Shown here piece by piece: positions 17,100 through 25,571 of a stretch of DNA of 64,000 nucleotides. The translations under genes and the position numbers were made by a program. Within the stretch, counting starts at the first letter, position 1. Every line of letters starts with the position of its first letter. Source of the stretch: Glycomyces harbinensis (GTDB taxonomy: Bacteria > Actinomycetota > Actinomycetes > Mycobacteriales > Micromonosporaceae); assembly GCF_900101745.1 (NCBI RefSeq), contig NZ_FNAD01000001.1:1-64000 (forward strand). The letters are read 5' to 3'. Below the pieces are notes generated by a model that was not told the DNA's origin, did no database searches, and was given only the letters and a program-made list of their open reading frames with translations.

Positions 17100-17145
17100 T
17101 CCGCTCGTCGCCTCCGGCGGAGCGGCGCGAGGGATTGGACGTTCA

Positions 17146-18522
17146 ATGGCGATCGCGACCATCAACCCGACGACCGGCGAGACCGAGCGTGCATTCACGC
17201 CGCACACCGCAGCAGAAGTGCAGCGGCGCATCGCACTGGCCCACGACGCGTTCGCCGCCTTGAAGGACACCACGTTCGCCGAGCGCGCCCGGTGGCTCCG
17301 CGCCGCCGCCGACCTCCTCGAAGCCGAAGTGGACGACACCGCCCGCCTCCTCGTGGTCGAGATGGGCAAGCCGATCGCCCAGGCCGAAGCCGAGATCCGC
17401 AAGAGCGCCAAGGGACTGCGCTACTACGCCGAGCACGCCGAGGCCTTCCTCGCCGACGAGCCCCTGTCCGACCCCTCCGCCGTCGGCGCCTCCAAGGCCT
17501 GGACCCGGTACGAACCCCTCGGCGCCGTGCTCGCCGTCATGCCCTGGAACTTCCCGGTCTGGCAGGCCCTGCGCTTCGCGGCGCCCGCGCTGGCGGCGGG
17601 CAACACCGGCCTGCTCAAGCACGCCTCGAACGTGCCGCAGACGGCCCTGTACCTCGACGGGCTGTTCGCGCGCGCGGGCTTCCCCGAAGGGGCGTTCCAG
17701 GCGCTCTTGATCGGATCGGGCGAGGTCAAGGCCGTGGTCGAGGACCCGCGGGTGAAGGCCGTGACGCTCACCGGCTCCGAGCCGGCGGGGCGCGCGGTCG
17801 CGGCGGCGGCGGGCGCGGCGATCAAGAAGTCGGTGCTGGAGCTGGGCGGTTCGGACCCGTTCATCGTGCTGCCCTCCGCCGACCTGGACGCGGCCGTCGA
17901 GACGGCGGTCAAGGCCCGGACCATCAACAACGGACAGTCCTGTATCGCCTCGAAGCGGTTCATCGTCCACGCCGACGTGTACGACGAGTTCAGCCGCCGC
18001 TTCGCCGAGGCCACCGCGGCGCTCGTCGTCGGCGACCCGCTCGACCCCGAGACCGAGGTGGGCCCGCTCGCCACCGAATCGGGCCGCGACGACCTGGCCG
18101 AGCTGGTGGACGACGCGATCGCCAAGGGCGCCAAGGTCCTCGCAGGCTCCGGCGCGCCCGAGCGGCCCGGCTGGTTCTACACCCCCACGGTCCTGGCCGA
18201 CCTCAGCGAGGACGCCAGGATCGTCCAGGAGGAGGCGTTCGGGCCGGTCGCGACCCTGTACCGGGCCGAGGACGCGGAGGACGCGGCGCGCATCGCGAAC
18301 CAGACGACGTTCGGGCTCTCGAGTTCGGTGTGGACGAACGACCCCGAGGAGCAGGAGTGGTTCATCCGCCGCCTCGACGCCGGCGCGGTGTTCGTCAACG
18401 GCATGACCGTGTCGTTCCCCGAGCTGCCGTTCGGCGGCGTCAAGGCCTCCGGCTACGGCCGCGAGCTCGCCGCCGCGGGCATCCGCGAGTTCACCAACCT
18501 CAAGACCGTCTGGAGGAGCTGA
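17146..18522 (+). CDS. NAD(P)-dependent succinate-semialdehyde dehydrogenase-type aldehyde dehydrogenase
   Basis: 458 residues from ATG 17146, the usual length of GabD2-type enzymes. Landmarks: VEMGKP, PWNFPVWQALRFAAPALAAG, base E232 in LELGGSDP, nucleophile C266 in NNGQSCIASKR, EEAFGPVA, and the C-terminal PFGGVKASGYGRE. It oxidises succinate semialdehyde, or a close relative, to the acid, feeding 4-aminobutyrate carbon into the TCA cycle. No transaminase is adjacent, so the physiological substrate is inferred from family only. A possible TetR-like site lies in its promoter. Confidence 0.9.
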   Translation: MAIATINPTTGETERAFTPHTAAEVQRRIALAHDAFAALKDTTFAERARWLRAAADLLEAEVDDTARLLVVEMGKPIAQAEAEIRKSAKGLRYYAEHAEAFLADEPLSDPSAVGASKAWTRYEPLGAVLAVMPWNFPVWQALRFAAPALAAGNTGLLKHASNVPQTALYLDGLFARAGFPEGAFQALLIGSGEVKAVVEDPRVKAVTLTGSEPAGRAVAAAAGAAIKKSVLELGGSDPFIVLPSADLDAAVETAVKARTINNGQSCIASKRFIVHADVYDEFSRRFAEATAALVVGDPLDPETEVGPLATESGRDDLAELVDDAIAKGAKVLAGSGAPERPGWFYTPTVLADLSEDARIVQEEAFGPVATLYRAEDAEDAARIANQTTFGLSSSVWTNDPEEQEWFIRRLDAGAVFVNGMTVSFPELPFGGVKASGYGRELAAAGIREFTNLKTVWRS

Positions 18523-18604
18523 ACCGCGGGGCCACCGGCGCCGGTCGCATTCGGCTATCTTTTCCTTCGCATAGGATTGGCGCACGACGCGTAGGGGGGC
18601 GGGC

Positions 18605-19624
18605 ATGTCGACGACGCGAGGGGCACGCCAGCTGACCATCAAGGAGGTCGCGAGCCACGCGGGCGTGAGCCCGATGACCGTCTCGCGCACCCTCGCCGGG
18701 GGCCGGAACGTGCGGCCGGACCTCCAGGAGCGCGTGATGGCGGCCGTCCGCGAACTCGGCTACTACCGCAACGAGAACGCGCGGAGCCTGCGCCCCGGCC
18801 AGCCCAGCGGCCTCGTCGGCGTCGCCATCACGAACCTCGCGAACCCGTACTACGGCAACTTCGCGCTCGGCGTCGAGGAGGTCGCCGCCGAGCACGGCCG
18901 CCGCATCCTGCTCGGCAACACCGGCGAGGACGACGCGCGCGAGCGCCAGCTCGTGAGCGACTTCATCGGCCGCCAGGTCGACGGACTCATCCTGGTGCCG
19001 ACCAGCGGCGACGCGGCGCACCTGCGGCCCGAGCGCCTCGGCGACGTCCCGCTCGTGCTCGCCTCGCGCCGCGTGCCGGGCCTGGACGTGGACACCGTGC
19101 TGCTCGACGACGTCGGCGGCTCTTATCGCGGCACGATCTCCCTGCTGGACGCCGGGCACACCCGCATCGGGTTCCTCGGGAACCGCAGCTCGGTGTTCAC
19201 CGGGGAGCGCCGCTACCGGGGCTACGAGCAGGCGATGACCGAGCGCGGAGTACCGATCGACCCGACGATCGTGGCCCGCGACCAGCAGGACGTGGAGGCG
19301 GCGAGCCGCGCCGCCCGCGCGATGCTCGACCGCGAGGACGCCCCGACGGCGATCTTCAGCGCGAACAACCGGAACACCATCGGCGCGCTGCGCGAGATCG
19401 GGCGCCGCATCCGAGACGGCCTCCCCGGGCCCCGCCCGGCCATCGTGAGCTTCGACGACTTCGAGCTCTCGGAGCTCATGCCGGTGCCGGTCACCGTGAT
19501 CGACCACGACGCGCGCCTCCTCGGCCGGGAGGCGGCGATCCTGCTGTTCTCCAGGCTCGACGACGACTCGCTCGACCCTGCCGCCCGCACGGTCGAACTG
19601 CCCGTCACCGTCGAACATCCCTGA
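18605..19624 (+). CDS. LacI-family transcriptional regulator of the mannoside-type sugar locus
   Basis: 339 residues. The N-terminal helix-turn-helix (TIKEVASHAGVSPMTVSRTL) and hinge helix (NENARSLRPGQPSG) are at about 10-70, with a periplasmic-binding-like sugar domain at about 72-330 (VGVAITNLANPYYGNF, FIGRQVDGLILVP, AIVSFDDFELSELMPVPVTV). It lies immediately upstream of two perfect GGTAACGTTACC palindromes that precede the sugar kinase, so it most likely represses the operon running from 19802. It has its own promoter after the dehydrogenase. Confidence 0.93.
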   Translation: MSTTRGARQLTIKEVASHAGVSPMTVSRTLAGGRNVRPDLQERVMAAVRELGYYRNENARSLRPGQPSGLVGVAITNLANPYYGNFALGVEEVAAEHGRRILLGNTGEDDARERQLVSDFIGRQVDGLILVPTSGDAAHLRPERLGDVPLVLASRRVPGLDVDTVLLDDVGGSYRGTISLLDAGHTRIGFLGNRSSVFTGERRYRGYEQAMTERGVPIDPTIVARDQQDVEAASRAARAMLDREDAPTAIFSANNRNTIGALREIGRRIRDGLPGPRPAIVSFDDFELSELMPVPVTVIDHDARLLGREAAILLFSRLDDDSLDPAARTVELPVTVEHP

Positions 19625-19669
19625 CCGCGAACCCCTCTCATCAGGCAATTTGCAGGCCCGGCCTCGTCG

Positions 19670-19685
19670 TTGGTAACGTTACCAA
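19670..19685. promoter_or_regulatory. LacI-type operator 1
   Basis: TTGGTAACGTTACCAA, a perfect 16-bp palindrome with the central CG typical of LacI-family sites. It sits 46 bases after the regulator stop. Its centre is 53 bases from that of operator 2, about five helical turns, suitable for looping. Confidence 0.85.
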
Positions 19686-19721
19686 TCTGAAGCCGGGAGA
19701 GGTTGCGGGATCGACATCAGG

Positions 19722-19739
19722 ATTGGTAACGTTACCAAT
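19722..19739. promoter_or_regulatory. LacI-type operator 2
   Basis: ATTGGTAACGTTACCAAT, a perfect 18-bp palindrome about 63 bases before the sugar kinase start. It probably overlaps the promoter: TTGCGG at 19703-19708 and GTAACG 17 bases later are possible -35/-10 elements. Confidence 0.85.
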
Positions 19740-19801
19740 CTCAAGATCACCGTCACCGGACGCGGCGGTGCGCAGACCATGTACGGGGAGGTGGGCGAGC
19801 G

Positions 19802-20713
19802 ATGGAGCTCTGCATCGACTTCGGGGGATCCGAGATCAAGCTCGGCGTCCTCGACGCGGGCGACCCCGTCCGCACCGCCGCGGTCCCCGTCGGCGACGGC
19901 GACCTCGAGCGGGCCGCCGCCGAGGCCGCCGAGCTGATCGCCGCCGCACCCGCGGCGCCGACCGCGGCCGGCATCGCCGTCCCCGGCGTCGTCGACCGCG
20001 CCGCCGGCCGGCTCGTGAAGGCCCACGACAAGCAGTCGCGCCTGGACGACCTCGACCTCATCGCCTGGGCGCGGACCTCGTTCGGACTCCCCGCGGTGGT
20101 CGAGAACGACGCCAGGGCCGCGCTCGTCGGCGAGATCAGCACCGGCTCCGCCGCCGGCGCCCGCGACGCCGTGCTCATGACCCTCGGCACCGGCATCGGG
20201 ACCGCCGCCGTCATGGACGGGACCGTCCTGCGCGGCGCCCACGACCACGCGGGCATCCTCGGCGGCCACCTCACCGTCGACCTCGACGCCCCGCTGTGCA
20301 ACTGCGGCAACGTCGGCTGCGCCGAGTCCATCGCCGGGGCCTGGGCCCTGCGCCGCGACCTCGCCGCCCGCGCCGACGCGGTCGCCGACGTCAAGGACAT
20401 GTTCGCGGCCGCCGAAGCCGGCGACGCCGCGGCCGCCGCCCTGCGCGACCGCGCGATCCGCGCCTGGGGCGCCACCGCCGTCTCCCTCTGCCACGCCTAC
20501 GACCCCGAGGTCGTCATCCTGTCCGGCGGCATCCTGCGCGCCGGCGCCGCCGTCGCCGCGCCGGTCGAGGCGTACGTCCGAGCGCACCTCTGGACCTCCT
20601 CGCACCGGCCGGACTTCGTCATCCCCGATCGACCCGACCTCTCGGTGCTGCGCGGGCTCTCCGTCCTCGCCGCCGATCCGCAATCCCGAAGGAGCGCTCG
20701 TGCCAACCGCTAG
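19802..20713 (+). CDS. ROK-family sugar kinase
   Basis: 303 residues. ATP phosphate motif DFGGSEIK at 6-13, the catalytic aspartate in VENDARAALVGE, a second phosphate loop LGTGIGTA, and the ROK zinc motif CNCGNVGCAES are all present. It phosphorylates a hexose such as mannose, fructose or glucose at the expense of ATP. Because the next gene is a mannose-6-phosphate isomerase, mannose or fructose is the most likely substrate. It is first in the operon controlled by the two LacI operators and overlaps the next gene by 14 bases. Confidence 0.9.
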   Translation: MELCIDFGGSEIKLGVLDAGDPVRTAAVPVGDGDLERAAAEAAELIAAAPAAPTAAGIAVPGVVDRAAGRLVKAHDKQSRLDDLDLIAWARTSFGLPAVVENDARAALVGEISTGSAAGARDAVLMTLGTGIGTAAVMDGTVLRGAHDHAGILGGHLTVDLDAPLCNCGNVGCAESIAGAWALRRDLAARADAVADVKDMFAAAEAGDAAAAALRDRAIRAWGATAVSLCHAYDPEVVILSGGILRAGAAVAAPVEAYVRAHLWTSSHRPDFVIPDRPDLSVLRGLSVLAADPQSRRSARANR

Positions 20714-22526
20714 TCCGTCCCACACCGAACCCGGTCGCTACGTCAAGCAGCCGACCGTGCCGCTGCCGGCGGGCGCCCGCGTGCGCACCGGCGCCGAGGC
20801 ATGGGCCGAGGCCGCCGAGGTGGCGACCGACCGTGCGGACGGCCGCGCACCGCTGCTCGTCGTCGACGCCTACCCGGGGGCCGACCTCCCGCGGATCGCC
20901 GAGATCATCGCCGACGCCCTCCCGCAGTGGCACCTCGTGGACGTCGAGGACGCCGCCGCGCTCCCCGCCGACGTGATCGACGCGCGCATCGCCGACAACC
21001 TCACCGACGACCGGGTCTTCGGCGTCCTCTCGCACGCGCACCTCGACTCGTTCTACGACACCGAGCGCCTCGACAAGCTCGCCGTCGAGGTCGACGGCGC
21101 GGGCCGCCCCACGGTGCTCCTCGGCTGGGGCGCCGACCTGGTCGCGCGCCGCACCGGCGCCCCGTACGCGCTCGTCCTCGCCGACATGGCCCGCTGGGAG
21201 ATCCAGATGCGCCAGCGGGCCGGGGCCACGAACTGGCGGGCCCAGAACCCCGACGAGGACCAGCTGCGCAAGGTCAAGCGCGGGTTCTTCGTCGAATGGC
21301 GCGTGGCCGACCGCCACAAGAGGGCCATGTTCGACCGGCTCGACTTCGTGCTCGACGCCAGCGCGATCGGCTCCTCGGAACCGGCCCCGCGCACGCCCGG
21401 GATGATCACCGGCGACGCCTTCCGCACCGGCCTGGCGAACGCCGCGCAGGCCCCGCTGCGCGTCGTCCCGTTCTTCGACCCCGGCGTCTGGGGCGGCCAG
21501 TGGATGAAGGAGAAGCTCGACCTCGACCCGTCCAAGCCCAACTACGCGTGGTGCTTCGACTGCGTGCCCGAGGAGAACTCGCTGCTGCTGGAGGACGCCG
21601 AGGGCGCGATCGTCGAGATCCCGTCCCTGGACCTGGTGCTCTCCCAGCCCAAGGCGCTCCTGGGGGAGCGGACCTTCGCGCGCTTCGGCGCCGAGTTCCC
21701 GATCCGGTTCGACTTCCTCGACACCATGGGCGGCGGCAACCTCTCCCTCCAGGTCCACCCCCTCACCGACTACATCCAGCGCACCTTCGGGATGCACTAC
21801 ACGCAGGACGAGTCGTACTACCTGCTCGACGCCGGGGACGACGCCGTCGTGTACCTCGGCGTGAAGGACGGCGTGGACCGGGAGGCGATGCTCGCGGACC
21901 TGCGCGCCGCCCAGGACGGCGAGCGCCCCTTCGAGGCCGAGAAGTACGTGAACGCGTTCCCCGCCAAGAAGCACGACCACTTCCTGATCCCGGCCGGGAC
22001 CATCCACAGCTCCGGCGCGAACTCGATGGTCCTGGAGATCTCCGCGACGCCGTACCTCTTCACGTTCAAGCTCTGGGACTGGGGGCGCCTCGGCCTCGAC
22101 GGCATCCCCCGCCCCGTGCACCTCGACCACGGCGAGCGGAACCTCGAGTGGTACCGCGACACGGCCTGGACCGAGTCGAACCTCGTCAGCCGGGTCGAGA
22201 CCCTGTCCGACGAGGACGGCGTGGTCGAGGAGCGCACCGGCCTGCACGAGCTCGAGTTCATCGAGGTGCGCCGCCACTGGTTCGCCGAACAGGTCGCCCA
22301 CGACACCGGGGGCACCGTCAACGTGCTCAACCTCGTGGAAGGCGACGAAGTCGAGATCATCAGTCCCACAGGCGCTTTCGAGCCCTACACGATCCACTAC
22401 GCCGAGACGTTCATCGTGCCGGCGTCCGTCGGACCGTACGTCATCCGGCGCACGGCCCGTTCCCGCAGCGAGCGGTTCGGCACCGTCAAGGCCTCCGTCC
22501 GCGGCACCCGCACCGGCGAAGCCTGA
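20700..22526 (+). CDS. manA: Class I mannose-6-phosphate isomerase with an N-terminal kinase-like extension
   Basis: 608 residues from GTG 20700 (GAAGGAG upstream), much longer than the usual ~400. Residues about 60-220 look like an alpha/beta nucleotide-binding module of uridine-kinase type, but LLVVDAYPGADLPRIAEII lacks a P-loop lysine, so it is probably inactive or structural. Residues about 250-590 are the isomerase cupin core, with zinc ligands in LQVHPLTDY, the ESYYLL segment and GTIHSSG. It interconverts mannose-6-phosphate and fructose-6-phosphate, linking the upstream kinase to glycolysis. Similar fusions occur in other actinomycetes. Confidence 0.82.
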   Translation: MPTASPSHTEPGRYVKQPTVPLPAGARVRTGAEAWAEAAEVATDRADGRAPLLVVDAYPGADLPRIAEIIADALPQWHLVDVEDAAALPADVIDARIADNLTDDRVFGVLSHAHLDSFYDTERLDKLAVEVDGAGRPTVLLGWGADLVARRTGAPYALVLADMARWEIQMRQRAGATNWRAQNPDEDQLRKVKRGFFVEWRVADRHKRAMFDRLDFVLDASAIGSSEPAPRTPGMITGDAFRTGLANAAQAPLRVVPFFDPGVWGGQWMKEKLDLDPSKPNYAWCFDCVPEENSLLLEDAEGAIVEIPSLDLVLSQPKALLGERTFARFGAEFPIRFDFLDTMGGGNLSLQVHPLTDYIQRTFGMHYTQDESYYLLDAGDDAVVYLGVKDGVDREAMLADLRAAQDGERPFEAEKYVNAFPAKKHDHFLIPAGTIHSSGANSMVLEISATPYLFTFKLWDWGRLGLDGIPRPVHLDHGERNLEWYRDTAWTESNLVSRVETLSDEDGVVEERTGLHELEFIEVRRHWFAEQVAHDTGGTVNVLNLVEGDEVEIISPTGAFEPYTIHYAETFIVPASVGPYVIRRTARSRSERFGTVKASVRGTRTGEA

Positions 22527-22572
22527 CGCCGGACCGACCCCACCCCCTGAGAAGAACAAAGGAGTTCGAACC

Positions 22573-23835
22573 ATGAGAACACGGAGAATCGCCGCCGGCC
22601 TCTCGGCCGCGACAGCCGTCAGCCTGCTGCTCGCCGCGTGCGGCGGCGGCGCCGAGGACGACGGCGCGACCACGGGCACGCTGGACTTCTACACGAACAA
22701 GGCCGCCTGGGAACCCGACTTCGAAGAGCTGAACGCGACCAGCGAGTCCGGCGCCGACATCACCCTGGACACCACCGGGTACTCCGACGCCGACCAGTAC
22801 GACGCGTTCATCCGCCAGTCCTTCCGCACCGACAAGAGCCCGGGCCTGTTCACCTGGCAGACCGGCCCCTCGCTCGCCGAGCTGGTCGACGAGGGCCTGA
22901 TCGCCGAGACCAGCGACATCTGGGACAAGGCCGTCGACGAGGGCTGGATCACCGAGGACATGCGCGACGCCTACACCTTCGACGGCAAGCAGTACTGCGT
23001 GCCGATGAACGTCGCCTACTGGGTCATGTACTACAACAAGAACATCTTCGAAGAGCAGGGCCTCGAAGAGCCCACCACCTGGGCCGAGCTCGACGCGATC
23101 GCCGAGCAGCTGTCCGGCGAGGGGATCACCCCCTACTACCAGACCAGCACGCTGTTCACGTTCCCGTGGTTCCAGCAGCTGGTCGCCGGCACCGACCCCG
23201 AGCTCTACAACGGGCTCGCGACCGGCGAGGTCGAGTACACCGACCCCCGGATCGTCGCGATCATGGAGACCTGGCGCGACCAGCAGGAGGCCGGCTGGTT
23301 CAGCGACGCCGGCAGCACCGTCGACCCGGCCGTCGGCCTCAAGCAGGGCGACTACGCGATGATCAACTTCGGTTCGTTCTTCAACGGCTCGCTCGACGGC
23401 GCCGGCATGGTCTCCGGCGAGGACTACGACATGTTCGTGATCCCCGCGGTGAACCCGGCCCTGGAGACGACCCCCGTGGCCGTCGAGTCGGGACCGCTCT
23501 GCGTCGCCGAGAACTCCTCGCAGAAGACGCTCGGACTGTCCTACTCGGAGTGGTGGATGTCGCCCGACGCCCAGACCGCCTGGAGCGAGGCCCGCGGCGA
23601 CGTGGCGTTCAACCCGCAGGCCACCGTGGCCGACCCGATGCTCGAAGAGCTCGGCACCACCGTCACCGGCGACGGCTTCGAGCGCTACGACCGCTACTAC
23701 GAGGCCACGCCCACGCCGATCCTCACCGTCGCGCTCGAGCAGTTCGGCGCCTTCATCGCCAACCCGGGCGACCCGCTGCCGTACCTGGAGACCATCCAGG
23801 CCGAGGCGGACAAGTACTGGGCCGATCAGGAGTAG
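22573..23835 (+). CDS. Sugar ABC transporter solute-binding lipoprotein (family 1, CUT1)
   Basis: 420 residues with a lipoprotein signal: basic start, hydrophobic helix, lipobox LLAAC with Cys24. The mature part is a two-lobed binding protein with FYTNKAAWEPDFEEL at its start, VPMNVAYWVMYYNKNIFEEQGL in the hinge region and GDYAMINFGSF later. Aromatic residues (YYQTSTLFTFPWF) suggest a carbohydrate site. It captures a sugar outside the membrane and passes it to the two permeases that follow. The ligand is probably a mannoside or oligosaccharide, judged only from neighbours. Confidence 0.92.
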   Translation: MRTRRIAAGLSAATAVSLLLAACGGGAEDDGATTGTLDFYTNKAAWEPDFEELNATSESGADITLDTTGYSDADQYDAFIRQSFRTDKSPGLFTWQTGPSLAELVDEGLIAETSDIWDKAVDEGWITEDMRDAYTFDGKQYCVPMNVAYWVMYYNKNIFEEQGLEEPTTWAELDAIAEQLSGEGITPYYQTSTLFTFPWFQQLVAGTDPELYNGLATGEVEYTDPRIVAIMETWRDQQEAGWFSDAGSTVDPAVGLKQGDYAMINFGSFFNGSLDGAGMVSGEDYDMFVIPAVNPALETTPVAVESGPLCVAENSSQKTLGLSYSEWWMSPDAQTAWSEARGDVAFNPQATVADPMLEELGTTVTGDGFERYDRYYEATPTPILTVALEQFGAFIANPGDPLPYLETIQAEADKYWADQE

Positions 23836-23841
23836 CAGGCA

Positions 23842-24747
23842 ATGACGTCCGACAAGACCCCGACGGTGCCGTACCGCAGGGAGAAGGACCAGTACCGCTG
23901 GTCCGCCCTGGGGTTCATCGCTCCTGGCGTGCTCCTGGTGGCGGTGCTGCTCTACCTGCCCCTGCTGTGGACGACGTTCATCAGCCTCACCGACTACAAC
24001 GGACTGGGCGACCCCGAGTTCATCGGCTTCGACAACTACGCCGAGATGCTCGACGACCCCCAGTTCCTCAGCTCCGTGCTCAACACGCTGCTGTGGGTCG
24101 GCGGCACGCTCCTCGTCCCCGTCGGGATCGGCCTCGGCGTCGCCCTGCTCACCTGGAACCTCAAGGGCGGCATCTGGCTGCGGCTCCCGTTCCTCATCCC
24201 GTACGCGGTCTCGGGGATCGGCGTCGGCGTGATCTGGTCGTTCATCCTCGGCAGCGGCGGCGCCCTCGACCAGGCGCTCGGCGCCTTCGGGGTCGCGGAC
24301 ACGCCGCGCTGGCTCGTCGACGCCCCGCTCAACACGGTCGTGATGATCCTCGCGACCGCGTGGCAGGGCGTCGGCGTGAACGCCCTCCTGTTCACGATCG
24401 GCCTCCAGTCGATCCCGAGGGAACCCCTCGAAGCGGCGAAGATGGACGGCGCCAACGGGTTCCGCCTCTTCCGCAGCATCCTGTGGCCCATGCTGCGCCC
24501 GCTCACCGCGGTCGTGGTCGGCCTCTCGATCGTGGCCTCCCTGAAGACCTTCGACATCGTGCAGGGCATGACGAAGGGCGGTCCGGGCGGCGCTTCGGAG
24601 ACGCTCGCGCTGACGATGTACAAGGAGACCTTCGTGAACAGCGACTACGGCCTGGGCTCGGCGATCGCCGTGTTCCTCACGGTCGTGACGCTGGTGGCCT
24701 CCATCCTCTACCTGCGCCAGCAGCTGTCCAGCAAGAACGGGGTCTGA
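23842..24747 (+). CDS. Sugar ABC transporter permease, MalF type
   Basis: 301 residues with six hydrophobic segments, TM1 at about 24-45 (ALGFIAPGVLLVAVLLYLPL). The EAA loop reads EAAKMDGANGFRLFRSILWP at about 195-215 and contacts the ATPase. It begins six bases after the binding-protein stop. No ATPase gene occurs in the operon, so a shared MsiK-type ATPase encoded elsewhere is expected. Confidence 0.93.
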   Translation: MTSDKTPTVPYRREKDQYRWSALGFIAPGVLLVAVLLYLPLLWTTFISLTDYNGLGDPEFIGFDNYAEMLDDPQFLSSVLNTLLWVGGTLLVPVGIGLGVALLTWNLKGGIWLRLPFLIPYAVSGIGVGVIWSFILGSGGALDQALGAFGVADTPRWLVDAPLNTVVMILATAWQGVGVNALLFTIGLQSIPREPLEAAKMDGANGFRLFRSILWPMLRPLTAVVVGLSIVASLKTFDIVQGMTKGGPGGASETLALTMYKETFVNSDYGLGSAIAVFLTVVTLVASILYLRQQLSSKNGV

Positions 24748-24748
24748 C

Positions 24749-25561
24749 ATGTCGCGAGCCATCCGCACGACCGTCCTGATCGTCCTCGGCCTGATCTGGC
24801 TGCTCCCGGTGTACCTCTTGGTCATCAACGCGGCGAAGTCGCCGCTGACGTTCACCACCGCCGAATCGTGGCGTCCCACCGACTTCTCGCTGTTCGCCAA
24901 CATCGGCGAGGCGATGCGGCTGTCGGGGCTCGCGGACAGCGTGGTGAGCACCCTGATCTACGCGATCGTCTCTCCGGCGATCGCCGTCGCGGTGGGCGCC
25001 GCCGCGGGCTTCGCGATCGTCGCGCTCAAGCTGCGGCACGGCTTCGCGTGGTTCGTCGCGATCTTCGGCGGCACGGTCTTCCCGATCCAGATGATCCTGC
25101 TGCCGATGTTCGACGCGTACTCGCGCGTCGGGATCTTCGACTCGAAGCTCGGCATGGTCATCGTGTACACGGCGATCTCGATCCCGTTCTCGGCGTTCGT
25201 GATGCGCAACTTCTTCACCGGCATCGCGCACAACGTCTTCGAGGCGTCCGTGCTCGACGGCGCGTCGACGTGGCGGATCTTCTACCGCGTCTACCTGCCG
25301 ATGGCCTCCAGCGCCCTGGTGGCCGTGTTCATCCTCCAGGCGACGTTCATCTGGAACGACTTCCTGCTCGGCCTGGTCCTGAGCCAGTCCGACACCGTCA
25401 GGCCGATCGTGACCACGCTCGCGGGCATGCAGAGCACCTACGGCGGCGCGCAGATGTCCGTCGTCCTCGCCGGCGGCCTGCTCGTCTCGCTGCCCACGGT
25501 GATCCTCTTCCTCTTCACGCAGAAGTTCTTCGCCCGCGGCCTCGCCCTCGGGCAGTACTAG
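24749..25561 (+). CDS. Sugar ABC transporter permease, MalG type
   Basis: 270 residues, six hydrophobic segments, first at about 8-27 (TVLIVLGLIWLLPVYLLVIN). The EAA loop is EASVLDGASTWRIFYRVYLP, and the segment VFILQATFIWNDFLLGLVL precedes the last helices, as in other MalG-like proteins. The start is one base after the previous stop. Together with the MalF-type subunit it forms the membrane channel of the importer. Confidence 0.93.
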   Translation: MSRAIRTTVLIVLGLIWLLPVYLLVINAAKSPLTFTTAESWRPTDFSLFANIGEAMRLSGLADSVVSTLIYAIVSPAIAVAVGAAAGFAIVALKLRHGFAWFVAIFGGTVFPIQMILLPMFDAYSRVGIFDSKLGMVIVYTAISIPFSAFVMRNFFTGIAHNVFEASVLDGASTWRIFYRVYLPMASSALVAVFILQATFIWNDFLLGLVLSQSDTVRPIVTTLAGMQSTYGGAQMSVVLAGGLLVSLPTVILFLFTQKFFARGLALGQY

Positions 25562-25571
25562 GAAGGTCCCC

